Part shown: in pieces, positions 33,460 through 44,290 of the stretch
Layout of the letters: each line of letters begins with the position of its first letter
Position numbering within the stretch: the stretch's first letter is position 1
Origin: Sinonovacula constricta
Taxonomy: Eukaryota; Mollusca; Bivalvia; Cardiida; Solecurtidae
Direction of reading: 5' to 3'
Assembly (NCBI GenBank): GCA_007844125.1
Contig: CM017563.1
Coordinates: 36,335,921 to 36,399,920, forward strand
Length of the DNA stretch: 64,000 bases
Notes under the pieces: generated by a model
What the model was told of the DNA's origin: nothing
Seen by the model: the letters and a program-made list of their open reading frames with translations, nothing else
Databases searched by the model: none
Made by a program: the position numbers and the translations under genes

Positions 33460-34137
33460 CAGGGGCGGATCCAGAGGGGGGCCGAAGGGGCCGCGGCCCC
33501 CTCTATTTTTCGACGACCAACAAAAAAAAAAAATTGATATATATGCTCGGAAACATCCAAGACGGATGCTCTTTGCCCATCCATTGTCGGATTAATTTCG
33601 ATATGTGACAGATTTTATTATCCATTGAACGTTGATGACTGGCGTTTCTTCACTTTATATATGCTTCATAATACTCTCATATTCTTTAACTCGTGCTTTA
33701 GAATGACTGGCAATGTAAATATTTCAATTTTATGCTCTATATGCCTAAAAATAGCAAATGCTATGAATATCCTTGCATTTATCTTTTTTTACAGATAAAG
33801 TGATAGTTATTCACATTCAGGACGTTCATTTTACTATACACTGACAGTGTCTTGGTAGTGTTCTTACGATAATAGGTTTCTTTTCAATAACCTTAAGATG
33901 TCCAAGTCAGTGGATATTTTGCCCTTAAAAGTGAGCAAATAGATAAGGAAATTATGCCCCACAGATGCTTGGAAATCGCATCTCAGCGCATCTAAAATTC
34001 AAAATTTTCTGGGGGAGCCCTCACCAGACCCCCCGCCGCGGATTTCGCGCCTGCGGCGCGATCAGCTCCGGCCTGCGGCCGAATGTTACTCCCTCGCCCA
34101 CCCCCCCCCCTATTCTGAAATCCTGGATCCGCCCCTG
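33460..34137. mobile_element. TIR DNA transposon remnant (678 bp, non-autonomous)
   Basis: Perfect 15-bp inverted ends: CAGGGGCGGATCCAG at 33460-33474 and its complement CTGGATCCGCCCCTG at 34123-34137. A five-base duplication CTTAG flanks it (33455-33459 and 34138-34142), or TTA if the end is taken as GCAGGGG. GC-rich termini contrast with an AT-rich interior. The CAGGGGCGGAT-type end is common in hAT-like and related elements, but hAT would give 8-bp duplications, so the superfamily is open. A short ORF at the right end is incidental. Confidence 0.82.
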
Positions 34138-34149
34138 CTTAGTCACCGT

Positions 34150-34840
34150 TTTATATAGTTTCAACGCTGAAAATTGAAATTCCTCAAAAGTGTACGAAAA
34201 CGACTTTAAATGCCGCAAAGTGGCATATTTTCGTGATGAATATACGATTTTCAGCCACTTGAGGCAAGAAAATGAAGATATTGTATCGAAGTTTATTACG
34301 AAACGGGTCGGACGATGGTGACAAAGTTTATTACAAAACGGGTTGAAAATGCAAACGTCTCCAAATGTCACAAATTATGCTTAAAGGAGAGATGGTGTAT
34401 AAAGATGTTTCTGTACCAAATCCAACACTTTTTGTTCTGATATCGTAAAGATACTGGACGAAAACTAAGTTTACTACAAAACGGGCTTTCCTCTCATAAT
34501 AGTGAAAATAAATTTCTCGAAACGTTGAAAGTTGAAATTTCTCAAAAGTGTACGAACACAACGAAAAAGCCATAAACCGTTGTGTTTTCACTGTTAATTA
34601 ATGATTTCCAGCCATTTTAGGAAATAAAATGGATATTTGACCCAAAAAGTTTATTACAAAATGAGTGGAAAGTTCAAACGTCTCCAAAAATACCACAAAT
34701 ATTATTAAATGAGAGAAGATATGACATCTGAAGATGTTTTTGTACCAGATCCAACACGTTTGTTCTGAAATCATCAAGATTTTGGACAAAAAAAACAAAG
34801 TTTACTAGAAAACGGATTTGAATACAAAACCGGTTGTAAC
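34150..34840. repeat. two-copy tandem repeat, period about 330-360 bp
   Basis: CTCAAAAGTGTACGAA occurs at 34183 and 34541; CAAACGTCTCCAAA at about 34352 and 34675; CCAACAC(T/G)TTTTGTTCTG at about 34422 and 34750; GTTTACTA(C/G)AAAACGG at about 34470 and 34800. The order is the same in both, with indels. Overlapping minus-strand ORFs in both copies look incidental. Confidence 0.7.
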
Positions 34841-35720
34841 TCTGCCGTACATCGGACAATTCCTGGGTCATAACCCAATCGTAAAACTTCGGGTATTTCC
34901 GTATGGTTCGTAAAATACACCTCGTACATAGCTCTAGAATACACCAAAGTGCGTCGCCTGAGTTATGAAACAGTGTCCGTTCGCGAGAAAGTAACAAATT
35001 ATATATATATCATTTAGTTGAGTATATCTTGCAATAACAACGATTTTTTTTATCAATACAATCTATATGATTTACGGAAAATTGAAAAGTCAACATTAAA
35101 TACCCAGTATTAAAACTAAGACACACAAAGTAGATCCAAGATGGCGCCTTATTATGTCAGAGGTCTCTTGCATAGCATAAAGGCCGAGGTGATCAGATTG
35201 GGTCATAACCGTCATCATTCATTATTCGGATTGTTGACTGGTTATCGCCACGCATGAGCGAGGCGTCTATATATAACTGTTCGTGGAAAAGGCCTATGGA
35301 TGGCACCACGTTGCTCTATAAACAAGTAAAGTCCGGCTCTTTCATGTATTGAATTTCAGTTATTATTCAACTTTGGTGAAAATCATAACTTAATATTTAA
35401 TTATTAAAATGTTGCTTCATTATTACCTGTCAAATGAAATTGTTAATTAATGTTCAATACGTGTATGTATAATTTGTTTAATTTAAATTGCAATTCTTAC
35501 GACGACGTACTATGTACAAACATAATGTTATGCTCAATACGGTTTGTATTCAGACATTTCCTGCATATATTTTAAGAAATACACATTTGACGGCATTTAA
35601 AATCCCTTTTTATCGAAAGTTTGTGCTGTTTTTTGGCTGGTTTGTTGTTAGGCAAAAATGTTTATTATTTGACAGGACATTGACGACGACCTGTGATTAT
35701 TTGCATCAATGTTTGTTTGA
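34841..35720. other. intergenic, weak promoter-like features only
   Basis: Contains AAGATGGCGCC at 35138-35148 and CTATATATAAC at about 35267, an arrangement seen in some promoters, but no exon could be attached to it. Confidence 0.3.
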
Positions 35721-35724
35721 TTGC

Positions 35725-36016
35725 TTATTAGGTTTATCGTCCCACCAACAGTATTTCAGTTATCTGGAGACGGTGTCACTTGACACTTGAAGCAGATATA
35801 GTGCTGCCTTCACTGTGTATATCATGCCGTGAACACCTGGCATGATACCACACCCAGTCACATTATCCTGACACCGGGCCAACCAGTCGTGGAACTACCC
35901 TTATATTTGCTTGAGCTTTAGCAAGGGTAGCCATAATACTACCATTTATACGACTTTGGTACGGAACAGCCCGACGCTCTGCAGCCTACGCTCTACCGAC
36001 TGCGCTACCAGGTCCG
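35725..36016 (-). mobile_element. SINE family C, near full-length antisense copy
   Basis: GGTTTATCGTCCCACCAACA, GTTATCTGGAGACGGTGTCA, ATAGTGCTGCCTTCACTGTG, CACACCCAGTCACATTATCC and CGCTCTACCGACTGCGCTAC, CAGGTCCG. The last part is the inverse of an intact A-box-like head. Confidence 0.75.
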
Positions 36017-36304
36017 CTTTATTTGCACATAATTATGTCCTCTTTGTTCGAGGCGTTATAAGTGCTTTATAAAATGTTAATATGTTTGGTCACTCTAAAT
36101 GAACCTTTTAATGTTATTATATTTTATTATCATATGTGACTTTGCATAATCCTCATGTTAAACCGAGGAAATAAGATAAGTTTAGTATATTAGTTTAATC
36201 GATGACTGCCATTTGAAGCGTTGGAAACATAATACGCATTTTTATTTAAATTATTCGTAAATTACCTAGTGTACAAATACAGTTCTAACCGATGTATTAT
36301 TACT

Positions 36305-36540
36305 ATTTTTTGTTGCAATACACCGACACAATGATGGTCATATTGGATGACGTCAGCTAATTTTTGGTGAAAGAAAACTCCAGATCTTTGCCTGAGTAGA
36401 AACACCGGAGCACTGCAGGTTAGCTGGAAAACCTCCCCACATGTAAGTTCCTGACCCGACCGGGACTCGAACCCACGCACTGTGAGGGTCTAAGGAGTTA
36501 CAAGTCAGCGGCTCTAACCGCTCGGCTACGGGCGCCCTCT
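36305..36540 (-). mobile_element. SINE family B, full-length antisense copy
   Basis: Inverse of the family order from ACACAATGATGGTCATATTG through GAAAACTCCAGATCTTTGCC to GGGACTCGAACCCACGCACT and CTCGGCTACGGGCGCC. The head retains B box GGTTCGAGTCCC. Confidence 0.75.
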
Positions 36541-36824
36541 AACCATTTTGATGAATGGTATTGTGGAGGCGATCATATTACTCACCTTAACAAACACGGT
36601 TATTGAATTATGAGAACAATTTTATAAATAGACGCATTCAGATTTCGATTAACAACTAAAATAAATCCAGGGAGTGTTTATTTTCTGGATTTCCCTATGG
36701 CTTCCTGGAAGAAGAATTGATGTGTAACGTTAGTGTGCTCAGCTACCACGCTATCGAATGTTAATCGATCTTTTAATTACCATTTTTTATTTGAACTTTA
36801 AAAAAAATCTCACTTCAGATCAAT

Positions 36825-37205
36825 GGGGTGCATTGGTGAAATGGAAATTGTCTCCCTTGTTAGTAAATATCCGAGGTAACCCAAACAGTAGGAAGGTTCT
36901 TTTAGTCGGAATTCTTGGACTTTACCGCCTTTCCGTTTGTAGATATTGCAATAAGAAACACTGAAATCTCTTACTTTTGCCTAAATATAAGCCTAAAGTC
37001 CAGTAAAATATTTATAGCGATTTGTTATTTAAAAACAAAATGGAAGTTGTAGTTGTAGTTGGTTAACCTGAATATCACAAGAAAGGCCGAAAAGTCAACA
37101 TACACGCCAAAGAGCCCAAGGATAAAAACCGAGTAAAACAAATGAAATGACCTACTTGTATTTAGGGATTTTTCCGGGGACAATATTCATTAATGTCTCT
37201 CATTT
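36825..37205. mobile_element. foldback/MITE-like element, copy 2
   Basis: Same arms and order as 23785-24160: ATTGGTGAAATGGAAATTGT, CTCCCTTGTTAG, CAGTAGGAAGGTTCTTTTAG at left; AATGACCTACTTGTATTTAG, CCGGGGACAA, TTAATGTCTCTCATTTA at right. Confidence 0.6.
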
Positions 37206-37231
37206 ACTACTTTTATTTTCTCCATACATGG

Positions 37232-37506
37232 ATTAGGGATTAGCCGGCATTTTTGCCGATACTGCGCAGCGACATTTCTATCATTATAGCACAGGGGCAC
37301 TTATGAGGTGCCCAGGGACTGAACCCGGCCGGTCCATTATACTGACACCGACGAGTCAGGCGTAATGCTGTCCCCTTAGCCCCGAGCGTTAGGAGGGAAG
37401 CCACTACTACCAACTTTAAAGTCTTTGGTTAGACCCGGCCGGGGTTCGAACCCACGACCTCCCGATCCGCAAGCCGACGCTTTACCACCTGAGCTATTGC
37501 GGCCGG
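37232..37506 (-). mobile_element. SINE family A, full-length young copy with target-site duplication
   Basis: Minus-strand copy with intact A box (GCTCAGGTGGTAAAGCG) and B box (GGTTCGAACCC), the full body, and tail CCGGCTAATCCCTAATCC. It is flanked by perfect 14-bp direct repeats TTCTCCATACATGG at 37218-37231 and 37507-37520, the hallmark of a LINE-mobilised insertion. Confidence 0.93.
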
Positions 37507-37520
37507 TTCTCCATACATGG

Positions 37521-38405
37521 AGATATTACAACAGCAAGGTAGGAACATGGGAACACATATAATACATTTAACATTACACAGCTAGGATCAGTTGCCTAGA
37601 CTCTCTTAGTATGGCTAAGGGAGACAATTATATACAAATATATGAAAAACTCATTCATAAGTGTTTACATTAATTAATAAATTGAAATGTAACTGATTAA
37701 ATATATCAATAAGTACGTTTATATGCTATTGAACCCTAGTTTACAATATTTATCCGAAAGCGAAATAATAAACATGTTAGTAAGATTTAATCTACACAAA
37801 AACGGACAACAACAAACAAACAAAAAACAACAACACTTGAACAGCTATTTTCCAAACTATAAGGGCAGTACAATAACGACTGTAGCTGCTACCGTAACGA
37901 CAGATCTGATAAAATCATAAGTCTAAATGCAACACTTTAATAAATGGAAGGTCTGAAACAATCTTAATAGAGTGATAAAACAGATAAATCAAACAAATCG
38001 AAAAGCTGCGTCATACATAGAAAAAACCCTGAACGTACAATTATATTTTATGTGTTATACTTGTCTACATAAATATATGTCCCGATAAATCAACATAAGC
38101 TGCATTTGATTGGAGTCTGCAATCAATTGCTTTTATTTAAACAGTCCCGTTGAGAGTTTAAATATTACACGGATTTCGGATGAAAAACGTTTTATTTTAA
38201 CAAGCTTGAGCGGACACACAGATCTAATATCACATGTGTAGTGACATCTGTCAATAGGATGACTCACATGGCTGCGCTTAAATCTCTGGATACATTTCCG
38301 AAGACAATAAAATTGCAAGTATACCGGATATTCGTTCAGAAAGTTTACACAACACGTTTAAATTGTAATATTTGTACATAAAATAAAAAGTGAATATTCA
38401 TGTAA
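37521..38405. other. intergenic, no gene seen
   Basis: AT-rich, with an AAC/AAAC-rich stretch near 37797-37835. No exon-like ORF. Confidence 0.5.
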
Positions 38406-38409
38406 GATT

Positions 38410-39400
38410 AAAGGTTTCCCTTTCAGTGAATATATGTGTACGATCGTAAGGGTTCCCTTTCAGTGAACACGTGTGTATGAAAGTAACGTTTCCCTTTCAG
38501 TGAACACGTGTGTATGAAAGTAACGTTTCCCTTTCAGTGAATATGTGTGTATGATAGTAATGTTTCCCTTTCAGTGAATATGTGTGTATGATCGTAAGGA
38601 TTTCCTTTCAGTGAATATGTGTGTATGATAGTTAGGTTTCCATTTCAGTGAATATGTGTGTACGATCGTTAGGTTTCCCTTTCAGTGAATATGTGTGTAT
38701 GATCGTAAGGTTTCCCTTTCAGTGAACATGTGTGTATGATCGTACGGTTCCACTTTCAGTGAATATGTGTGTACGATCGTAAGGTTTCCCTTTCAGTGAA
38801 TATGTGTGTATGATCGTAAGGTTTCCCTTTCAGTGAATATGTGTGTACGATCGTAAGGTTTCCCTTTCAGTGAATATGTGTGTACGATCGTTAGGTTTCC
38901 CTTTCAGTGAATATGTGTGTATGATCGTAAGGTTTCCCTTTCAGTGAATATGTGTGTATGATCGTAAGGTTTCCCTTTCAGTGAACATGTGTGTATGATC
39001 GTACGGTTCCACTTTCAGTGAATATGTGTGTACGATCGTAAGGTTTCCCTTTCAGTGAACATGTGTGTATGATCGTAAGGTTTCCCTTTCAGTGAATATG
39101 TGTGTACGATCGTACGGTTCCACTTTCAGTGAACATGTGTGTATGATCGTAAGGTTTCCCTTTCAGTGAACATGTGTGTATGATCGTAAGGTTTCCCTTT
39201 CAGTGAACATGTGTGTATGATCGTAAGGTTTCCCTTTCAGTGAACATGTGTGTATGATCGTAAGGTTTCCCTTTCAGTGAATATGTGTGTATGATCGTAA
39301 GGTTTCCCTTTCAGTGAACATGTGTGTACGATCGTACGGTTCCACTTTCAGTGAATATGTGTGTATGTTAGTAAGGTTTCCCTTTTAGTGAATAATTATG
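38410..39400. repeat. 37-bp minisatellite
   Basis: About 26 units of exact period 37 (GTTTCCC at 38821 and 38858). Each unit runs GTAAGGTTTCCCTTTCAG then TGAATATGTGTGTATGATC. Variants: AATATG/AACATG, TATGATC/TACGATC, and GGTTCCACTTTCAG in place of GGTTTCCCTTTCAG. Confidence 0.95.
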
Positions 39401-40640
39401 AATTGTCGTGAGGTATTCTTTTCTCTTGCATTGAATATTTTTATACGATAGTAAGGTATTCCTTTAAAAATATTTTTATACTATCATAAGGTATTCCTTT
39501 CATTGAATATTTTTCTATGATCGTAGGGCGTTCCTTGTTAGTGAATAATCGTGTATGATTGTAAAGGTATCCCTTGTAGTGAATACGTGTGTATGACCGT
39601 AAAGGTATCCCATGTAGTGAATACGTGTGTATGACCGTAAAGGTATCCCATGTAGTGAACACGTGTGTATGATTGTATATGTATTCCATGTAGAGAATAC
39701 TTGTGTATGATCGTAACGGTATCCCATGTAGTGAATACGTGTGTACGATCGTAAAGGTATCCCATGTAGTGAATCCGTGTGTATGATTGTAAAGGTATCC
39801 CATGTGGTGAATACGTGCGTATGATCGTAAAGGTATCCCATGTAGTGAATACGTGTGTATGACCGTAAAGGTATTCCATGTAGTGAATACGTGTATATGA
39901 TTGTAAACGTATCCCTTGTAGTGAATACGTGTGTATAATTGTAAAGGTATCCCATGTAGTGAATACGTGTGTATGACCGTAGAGGTATCCCATGTAGTAA
40001 ATACGTGTGTATGATTGTAAAGGTATCCCATGTAGTGAATACGTGTGTATGACCGTAGAGGTATCCCATGTAGTAAATACGTGTGTATGATTGTAAAGGT
40101 ATCCCATGTGGTGAATACGTGCGTATGATTGTAAAGGTATCCCATGTAGTGAATACGTGTGTATGACCGTAAAGGTATTCCATGTAGTGAATACATGTGT
40201 ATGACCGTAGAGGTATCCCATGTAGTAAATACGTGTGTATGATTGTACAGGTATTCCTTATAGTGAATACGTGTGTATGATTGTAAAGGTATCCCGTGTA
40301 GTGAATACGTGTGTATGACCGTAAAGGTATCCCATGTAGTGAATACGTGTGGGTGATTGTAAAGGTATCCCACGTAGTGAATATGTGTATATGATTGTAA
40401 AGGTATCCCATGCTGTGAAAACGTGTGTATGACTGTAAAGGTATCCCATGTAGTGAATACGTGTGTGTGATTGTAAAGGTATCCCACGTAGTGAATACGT
40501 GTGTATGACCGTAGAGGTATCTCATTTAGTGAATACGTGTGTGTGATTGTAAAGGTATCCCACGTAGTGAATACGTGTGTATGATCGTTACGGTATCCTA
40601 TGTAGTGAATACGTGTGTATGATCGTAAAGTGTCCTATGT
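39400..40640. repeat. 38-bp minisatellite, related to the 37-bp array
   Basis: After a degenerate stretch (39400-39540) the unit becomes AAAGGTATCCCATGTAGTGA-ATACGTGTGTATGACCGT, period 38 (AGGTATCCC at 40021 and 40059), about 29 units. Because 38 is not a multiple of three and the units lack stops on the minus strand, three long overlapping frames (up to 348 codons) are open; these are not genes. Confidence 0.95.
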
Positions 40641-41165
40641 GTGTATGATAATCAAGGTATCCGTTTTAGTGTACATGTGTGTATTATCGCAAAGTTCACC
40701 TTTCCATTAATCTGTATGTATAATCGTATGTTTTCTTTTCAGTGAATATTTGTGTATATGGTCATATGGTGTACCTTTCAGTGAACATTTCTGTACGATC
40801 GCAAAGATTCCCTTTTTACTGAATCGGTGTGTATGATCGAAAGGCTTTTTTTTCAGTAAATATTTCAATGAATATTTGTGTTTTCCTTTTAGTGAACATT
40901 TGTATGTGATCGCAAAGTTTCCCTCTCAGTGAATCTGTAGGTATTGTTTGATAGCAAATCTTATTTTCAGTGAATATTTGTATATGACAGTAATGTTTTG
41001 TGTGAATATTTTGTGCATGATCATAAGGTTTCTCGTTTATTGATAGTTTCAGTATGGCTACAAGCATTTCCTTTTCGTCGAATCCGTATTTATGAATGTA
41101 AGGTTTCCTTTTCAGTCAATATTTGTGTAGGGTCGTAAGGTTTCTACTTCATTGAATGTTAGTGT
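40640..41165. repeat. degenerate tail of the 37/38-bp arrays
   Basis: Recognisable but decayed units (TTTTCAGTGAATATTTGTGT, GATCGCAAAGTTTCCC) with irregular spacing. Confidence 0.75.
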
Positions 41166-41862
41166 ATGGTTCATACGATATCAGAATCTCATACACTCCT
41201 TGTAACTAAGAAAATTTCCAATACAAGTTGTGCCGACAGTTACAATTTACGTCAGTGTGAAGAGAGCCTTGAGTCGCTGTAGTGAAATAGGTCTCTGAGT
41301 AGGTGTGCGAGGAATGGATATTTATTCTTTAAGGGATGCATAGAGTTGTTGATTAATAATGAAAAGGGTAGGTATTATGTTTTTAACAAATTCTAAATTT
41401 AAAAAAAAATGTTCGCCAGAGTTTAGTATCACACACATATATGAAATCTATATAGGAATAAAAGGTTATACGGGAAAATAGTACAAAACAATAACAAAAA
41501 TAAATATTCGAAATAATTTTTTTTTTTCGGAAGCCGATTTTATTTGGGTTTAATAAAGATACCTAAGTAGGCAAATCAAATTCCACATTGTCACAAACAG
41601 CTTCTTTATTCTACACAATTCTTGCTCATATGCGGATATATACGAGGTGTAAAAGCACGTATGCATAAACAAATAAAGCAATACATTATTATTCATTGTA
41701 TTTACTAAAGTTTCCGGCCATTGCCTATTACATTAAATGTCCAGTCTGTATTTATGGACAGACTCATTCGAACCAGCGGTGCACGCTTGGGCAGTGTGTA
41801 TAAATATCTTTTATATATTATTTCATACGCAAGAAAATGACACTTAGACGACTTACCTCTTT

Positions 41863-42725
41863 TATTATTTTGCACAAAGTTATTGTAAAAGAAGTCTAAC
41901 CTCCTTAATTACTTTGTACAAGGATATTGCTAAAGAAGTTTTACTTCCGTAATAACTTTGCACAAAGATATTGGTGAAGAAGTCTAACATCTTTAATCAC
42001 TTTTCACGAAGATATTGTTGAAGAAGTCTAACATCTTTAATCACTTTTCACAAAGATATTGTTGAAAAATCTAACCTCCTTAATTACTATGCACAAGGAT
42101 ATTGCTGAAGAAGTCTAACTTCCGTAATAACTTTGGACAAAGATATTGCTGAAGAAGTCTAACTTCCGTAATAACTTTGGACAAAGATATTGTTGAAGAA
42201 GTCTAACTTCCGTAATAACTTTGGACAAAGATATTGCTGAAGAAGTCTAACTTCCGTAATAACTTTGGACAAAGATATTGCTGAAGAAGTCTAACTTCCG
42301 TAATAACTTTGGACAAAGATATTGCTGAAGAAGTCTAACTTCCGTAATAACTTTGGACAAAGATATTGTTGAAGAAGTCTAACTTCCGTAATAACTTTGG
42401 ACAAAGATATTGCTGAAGAAGTTTTACTTCCGTAATAACTTTGGACAAAGATATTGTTGAAGAAGTCTAACTTCCGTAATAACTTTGGACAAAGATATTG
42501 CTGAAGAAGTCTAACTTCCGTAATAACTTTGGACAAAGATATTGTTGAAGAAGTCTAACTTCCGTAATAACTTTGGACAAAGTTATTGTTGAAGAAGTCT
42601 AACATCCTTAGTTACTTCTTTGTACAAAGATATTGTTGAAGAAGTCTAACCTCCGTAATAACTTTGCACAGAGATATTGTAAAAGAAGTCTAACCTTCTT
42701 AATTACTTCTTTGCACAGAGATATG
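41863..42725. repeat. 44-bp minisatellite
   Basis: About 19 units of GAAGAAGTCTAACTTCCGTA-ATAACTTTGGACAAAGATATTGCT, period 44 (TCCGTAA at 42121 and 42165). The central units are almost identical; both outer flanks are diverged (CTCCTTAATTACTTTGCACA), the pattern expected of unequal exchange. Confidence 0.95.
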
Positions 42726-42749
42726 GTTTGAGAACTGCCAGAGCCCGAT

Positions 42750-42880
42750 GTTATAAAACGTTGAGCTTGAGTCTGAGGTCGGCATTAAGAATAGGATTGG
42801 TCAGATTTGGTTCGTATTAAAGATATCACCAATGGGATGCCGGAGGACAGTCTCAGACTTAAGGTCAAAGTAAAACAGAG
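42750..42880. mobile_element. foldback element related to 21088-21250
   Basis: GATGTTATAAAACGTTGAGC, TTGAGTCTGAGGTCGGC...GGATTGGTCAGAT...ATCACCAATGGGATGCCGGA...CAGTCTCAGACTTAAGG: an imperfect palindrome with the same motif content as the 21.1-kb element. Confidence 0.45.
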
Positions 42881-43635
42881 TTGGGCTTTAACACTGTATC
42901 ACACAAACTTGACTAGAATCAGAAAACATGACAAAAGTCCTATTAGTACTGCTATGATATATTAAAATCTGAAAAGGCACAGGACATAGGTTATTCACAT
43001 GCCAGTCAAATGTAAAAGTTGCAACAAAACTGTAATGAGACATAATACAAACAAACAAATTGACAGCAAACCAAAAAGTTATCACCATGGCACGGTCAGT
43101 TTGAAAATGAATCGACTGGTATGATTAATCAGGTTTTACAAAGCTCTAACCTCGCACTTCCTGATGAGTTAGTATTCAGTTATTTCAAAAGATTTCAATG
43201 TTTTAAAAATAATTTCTCTTGTTTAAGTCTACCTTTAATTTGCAAAAGATATTGTTTGAGTTTATGCATGTCAAATAGTTACAATATTTATGGTAATGTC
43301 TATCTTATAGTTTTTAAAAAAAATGTAATTACACTACAACGACAACATTTCGCATGCTTTTACGAAAATTATCTTGGACATTATTAGCCGGTGAAGGCCC
43401 GAGATATAGCCTAAGGAGCAAACAAAGCTTTCTCTTTTCTACTGTCATGTTTACTTGGGATTTTTTTCCAAATTTTAATTAAAAGCAACAAATACTTGCC
43501 GCAGGGAGCAATGGTTAAGATGTGCGCCTTCATTAGAAAAGACAAATTAAACTCTGATGGTAAAATTTTTAATTAAATATTTAATTTAGTCAACTCAGGA
43601 TTAAGACAAGACAGGAATTTGAAATATATTTAGCG
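42881..43635. other. spacer between minisatellites, no gene seen
   Basis: AT-rich spacer between the 44-bp and 54-bp arrays; incidental ORFs only. Confidence 0.5.
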
Positions 43636-43639
43636 GGAT

Positions 43640-44290
43640 ACATAGCTTGTATCGGTCATTTAACCTGGGTATTTGAAACATATTTCGCAGGATAAAGCAT
43701 CTACCGGTCATTATTAAGCTGGGTATTCGAAACATATTTCGCAGGATAAAGCATCTACCGGTCATTATTAAGCTGGGTATTCGAAACATATTTCGCAGGA
43801 TAAAGCATCTACCGGTCATTATTAAGCTGGGTATTCGAAACATATTTTGCAGGATAAAGCATCTACTGGTCATTATTAAGCTAGGTATTCGAAACATATT
43901 TTGCAGGATAAAGCATCTACTGGTCATTATTAACCTGGGTATTCGAAACATATTTTGCAGGATAAAGCTTCTACCGGTCATTATTAAGCTGGGTATTTGA
44001 AACATATTTTGCAGGATAAAGCTTCTACCGGTCATTATTAAGCTGGGTATTCGAAACATATTTTGCAGGATAAAGCTTCTACTGGTCATTATTAAGCTGG
44101 GTATTCGAAACATATTTCGCAGGATAAAGCATCTACCGGTCATTATTAAGCTGGGTATTCGAAACATATTTTGCAGGATAAAGCATCTACTGTCATTATT
44201 AAGCTGGGTATTCGAAACATATTTTGCAGGATAAAGCATCTACTGGTCATTATTAAGCTGGGTATTTGAAACATATTTTGCAGGATAAAG
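43640..44290. repeat. 54-bp minisatellite, variant 1
   Basis: About 12 units of period 54 (CTGGGTATTC at 43719 and 43773) with core GAAACATATTTCGCAGGATA-AAGCATCTACCGGTCATTATTAAG. The minus strand is open for 212 codons as 18-residue repeats. Confidence 0.95.

Noticed and set aside
33965..34177. 70-codon plus-strand ORF (RISAHLKFKIFWGSPHQTP...)
   Set aside because: Lies across the right terminus of the TIR element and runs through its inverted repeat, so it is transposon end sequence.
37430..37506. A tRNA gene on the minus strand (A and B boxes intact)
   Set aside because: The head is part of a repeated 280-bp SINE with target duplication; the acceptor stem does not close and the same head recurs at 2.5, 9.2 and 17.5 kb.
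39441..40525. Three long overlapping minus-strand ORFs (348, 336 and 227 codons) with His/Tyr/Thr-rich repeats
   Set aside because: They arise because a 38-bp unit without minus-strand stops cycles through all three frames; the same peptide motifs appear in each frame, as expected for a non-coding minisatellite.
38410..42725. CRISPR-like direct repeats
   Set aside because: Units are contiguous, have no unique spacers, and the window is clearly a eukaryotic nuclear genome with introns.
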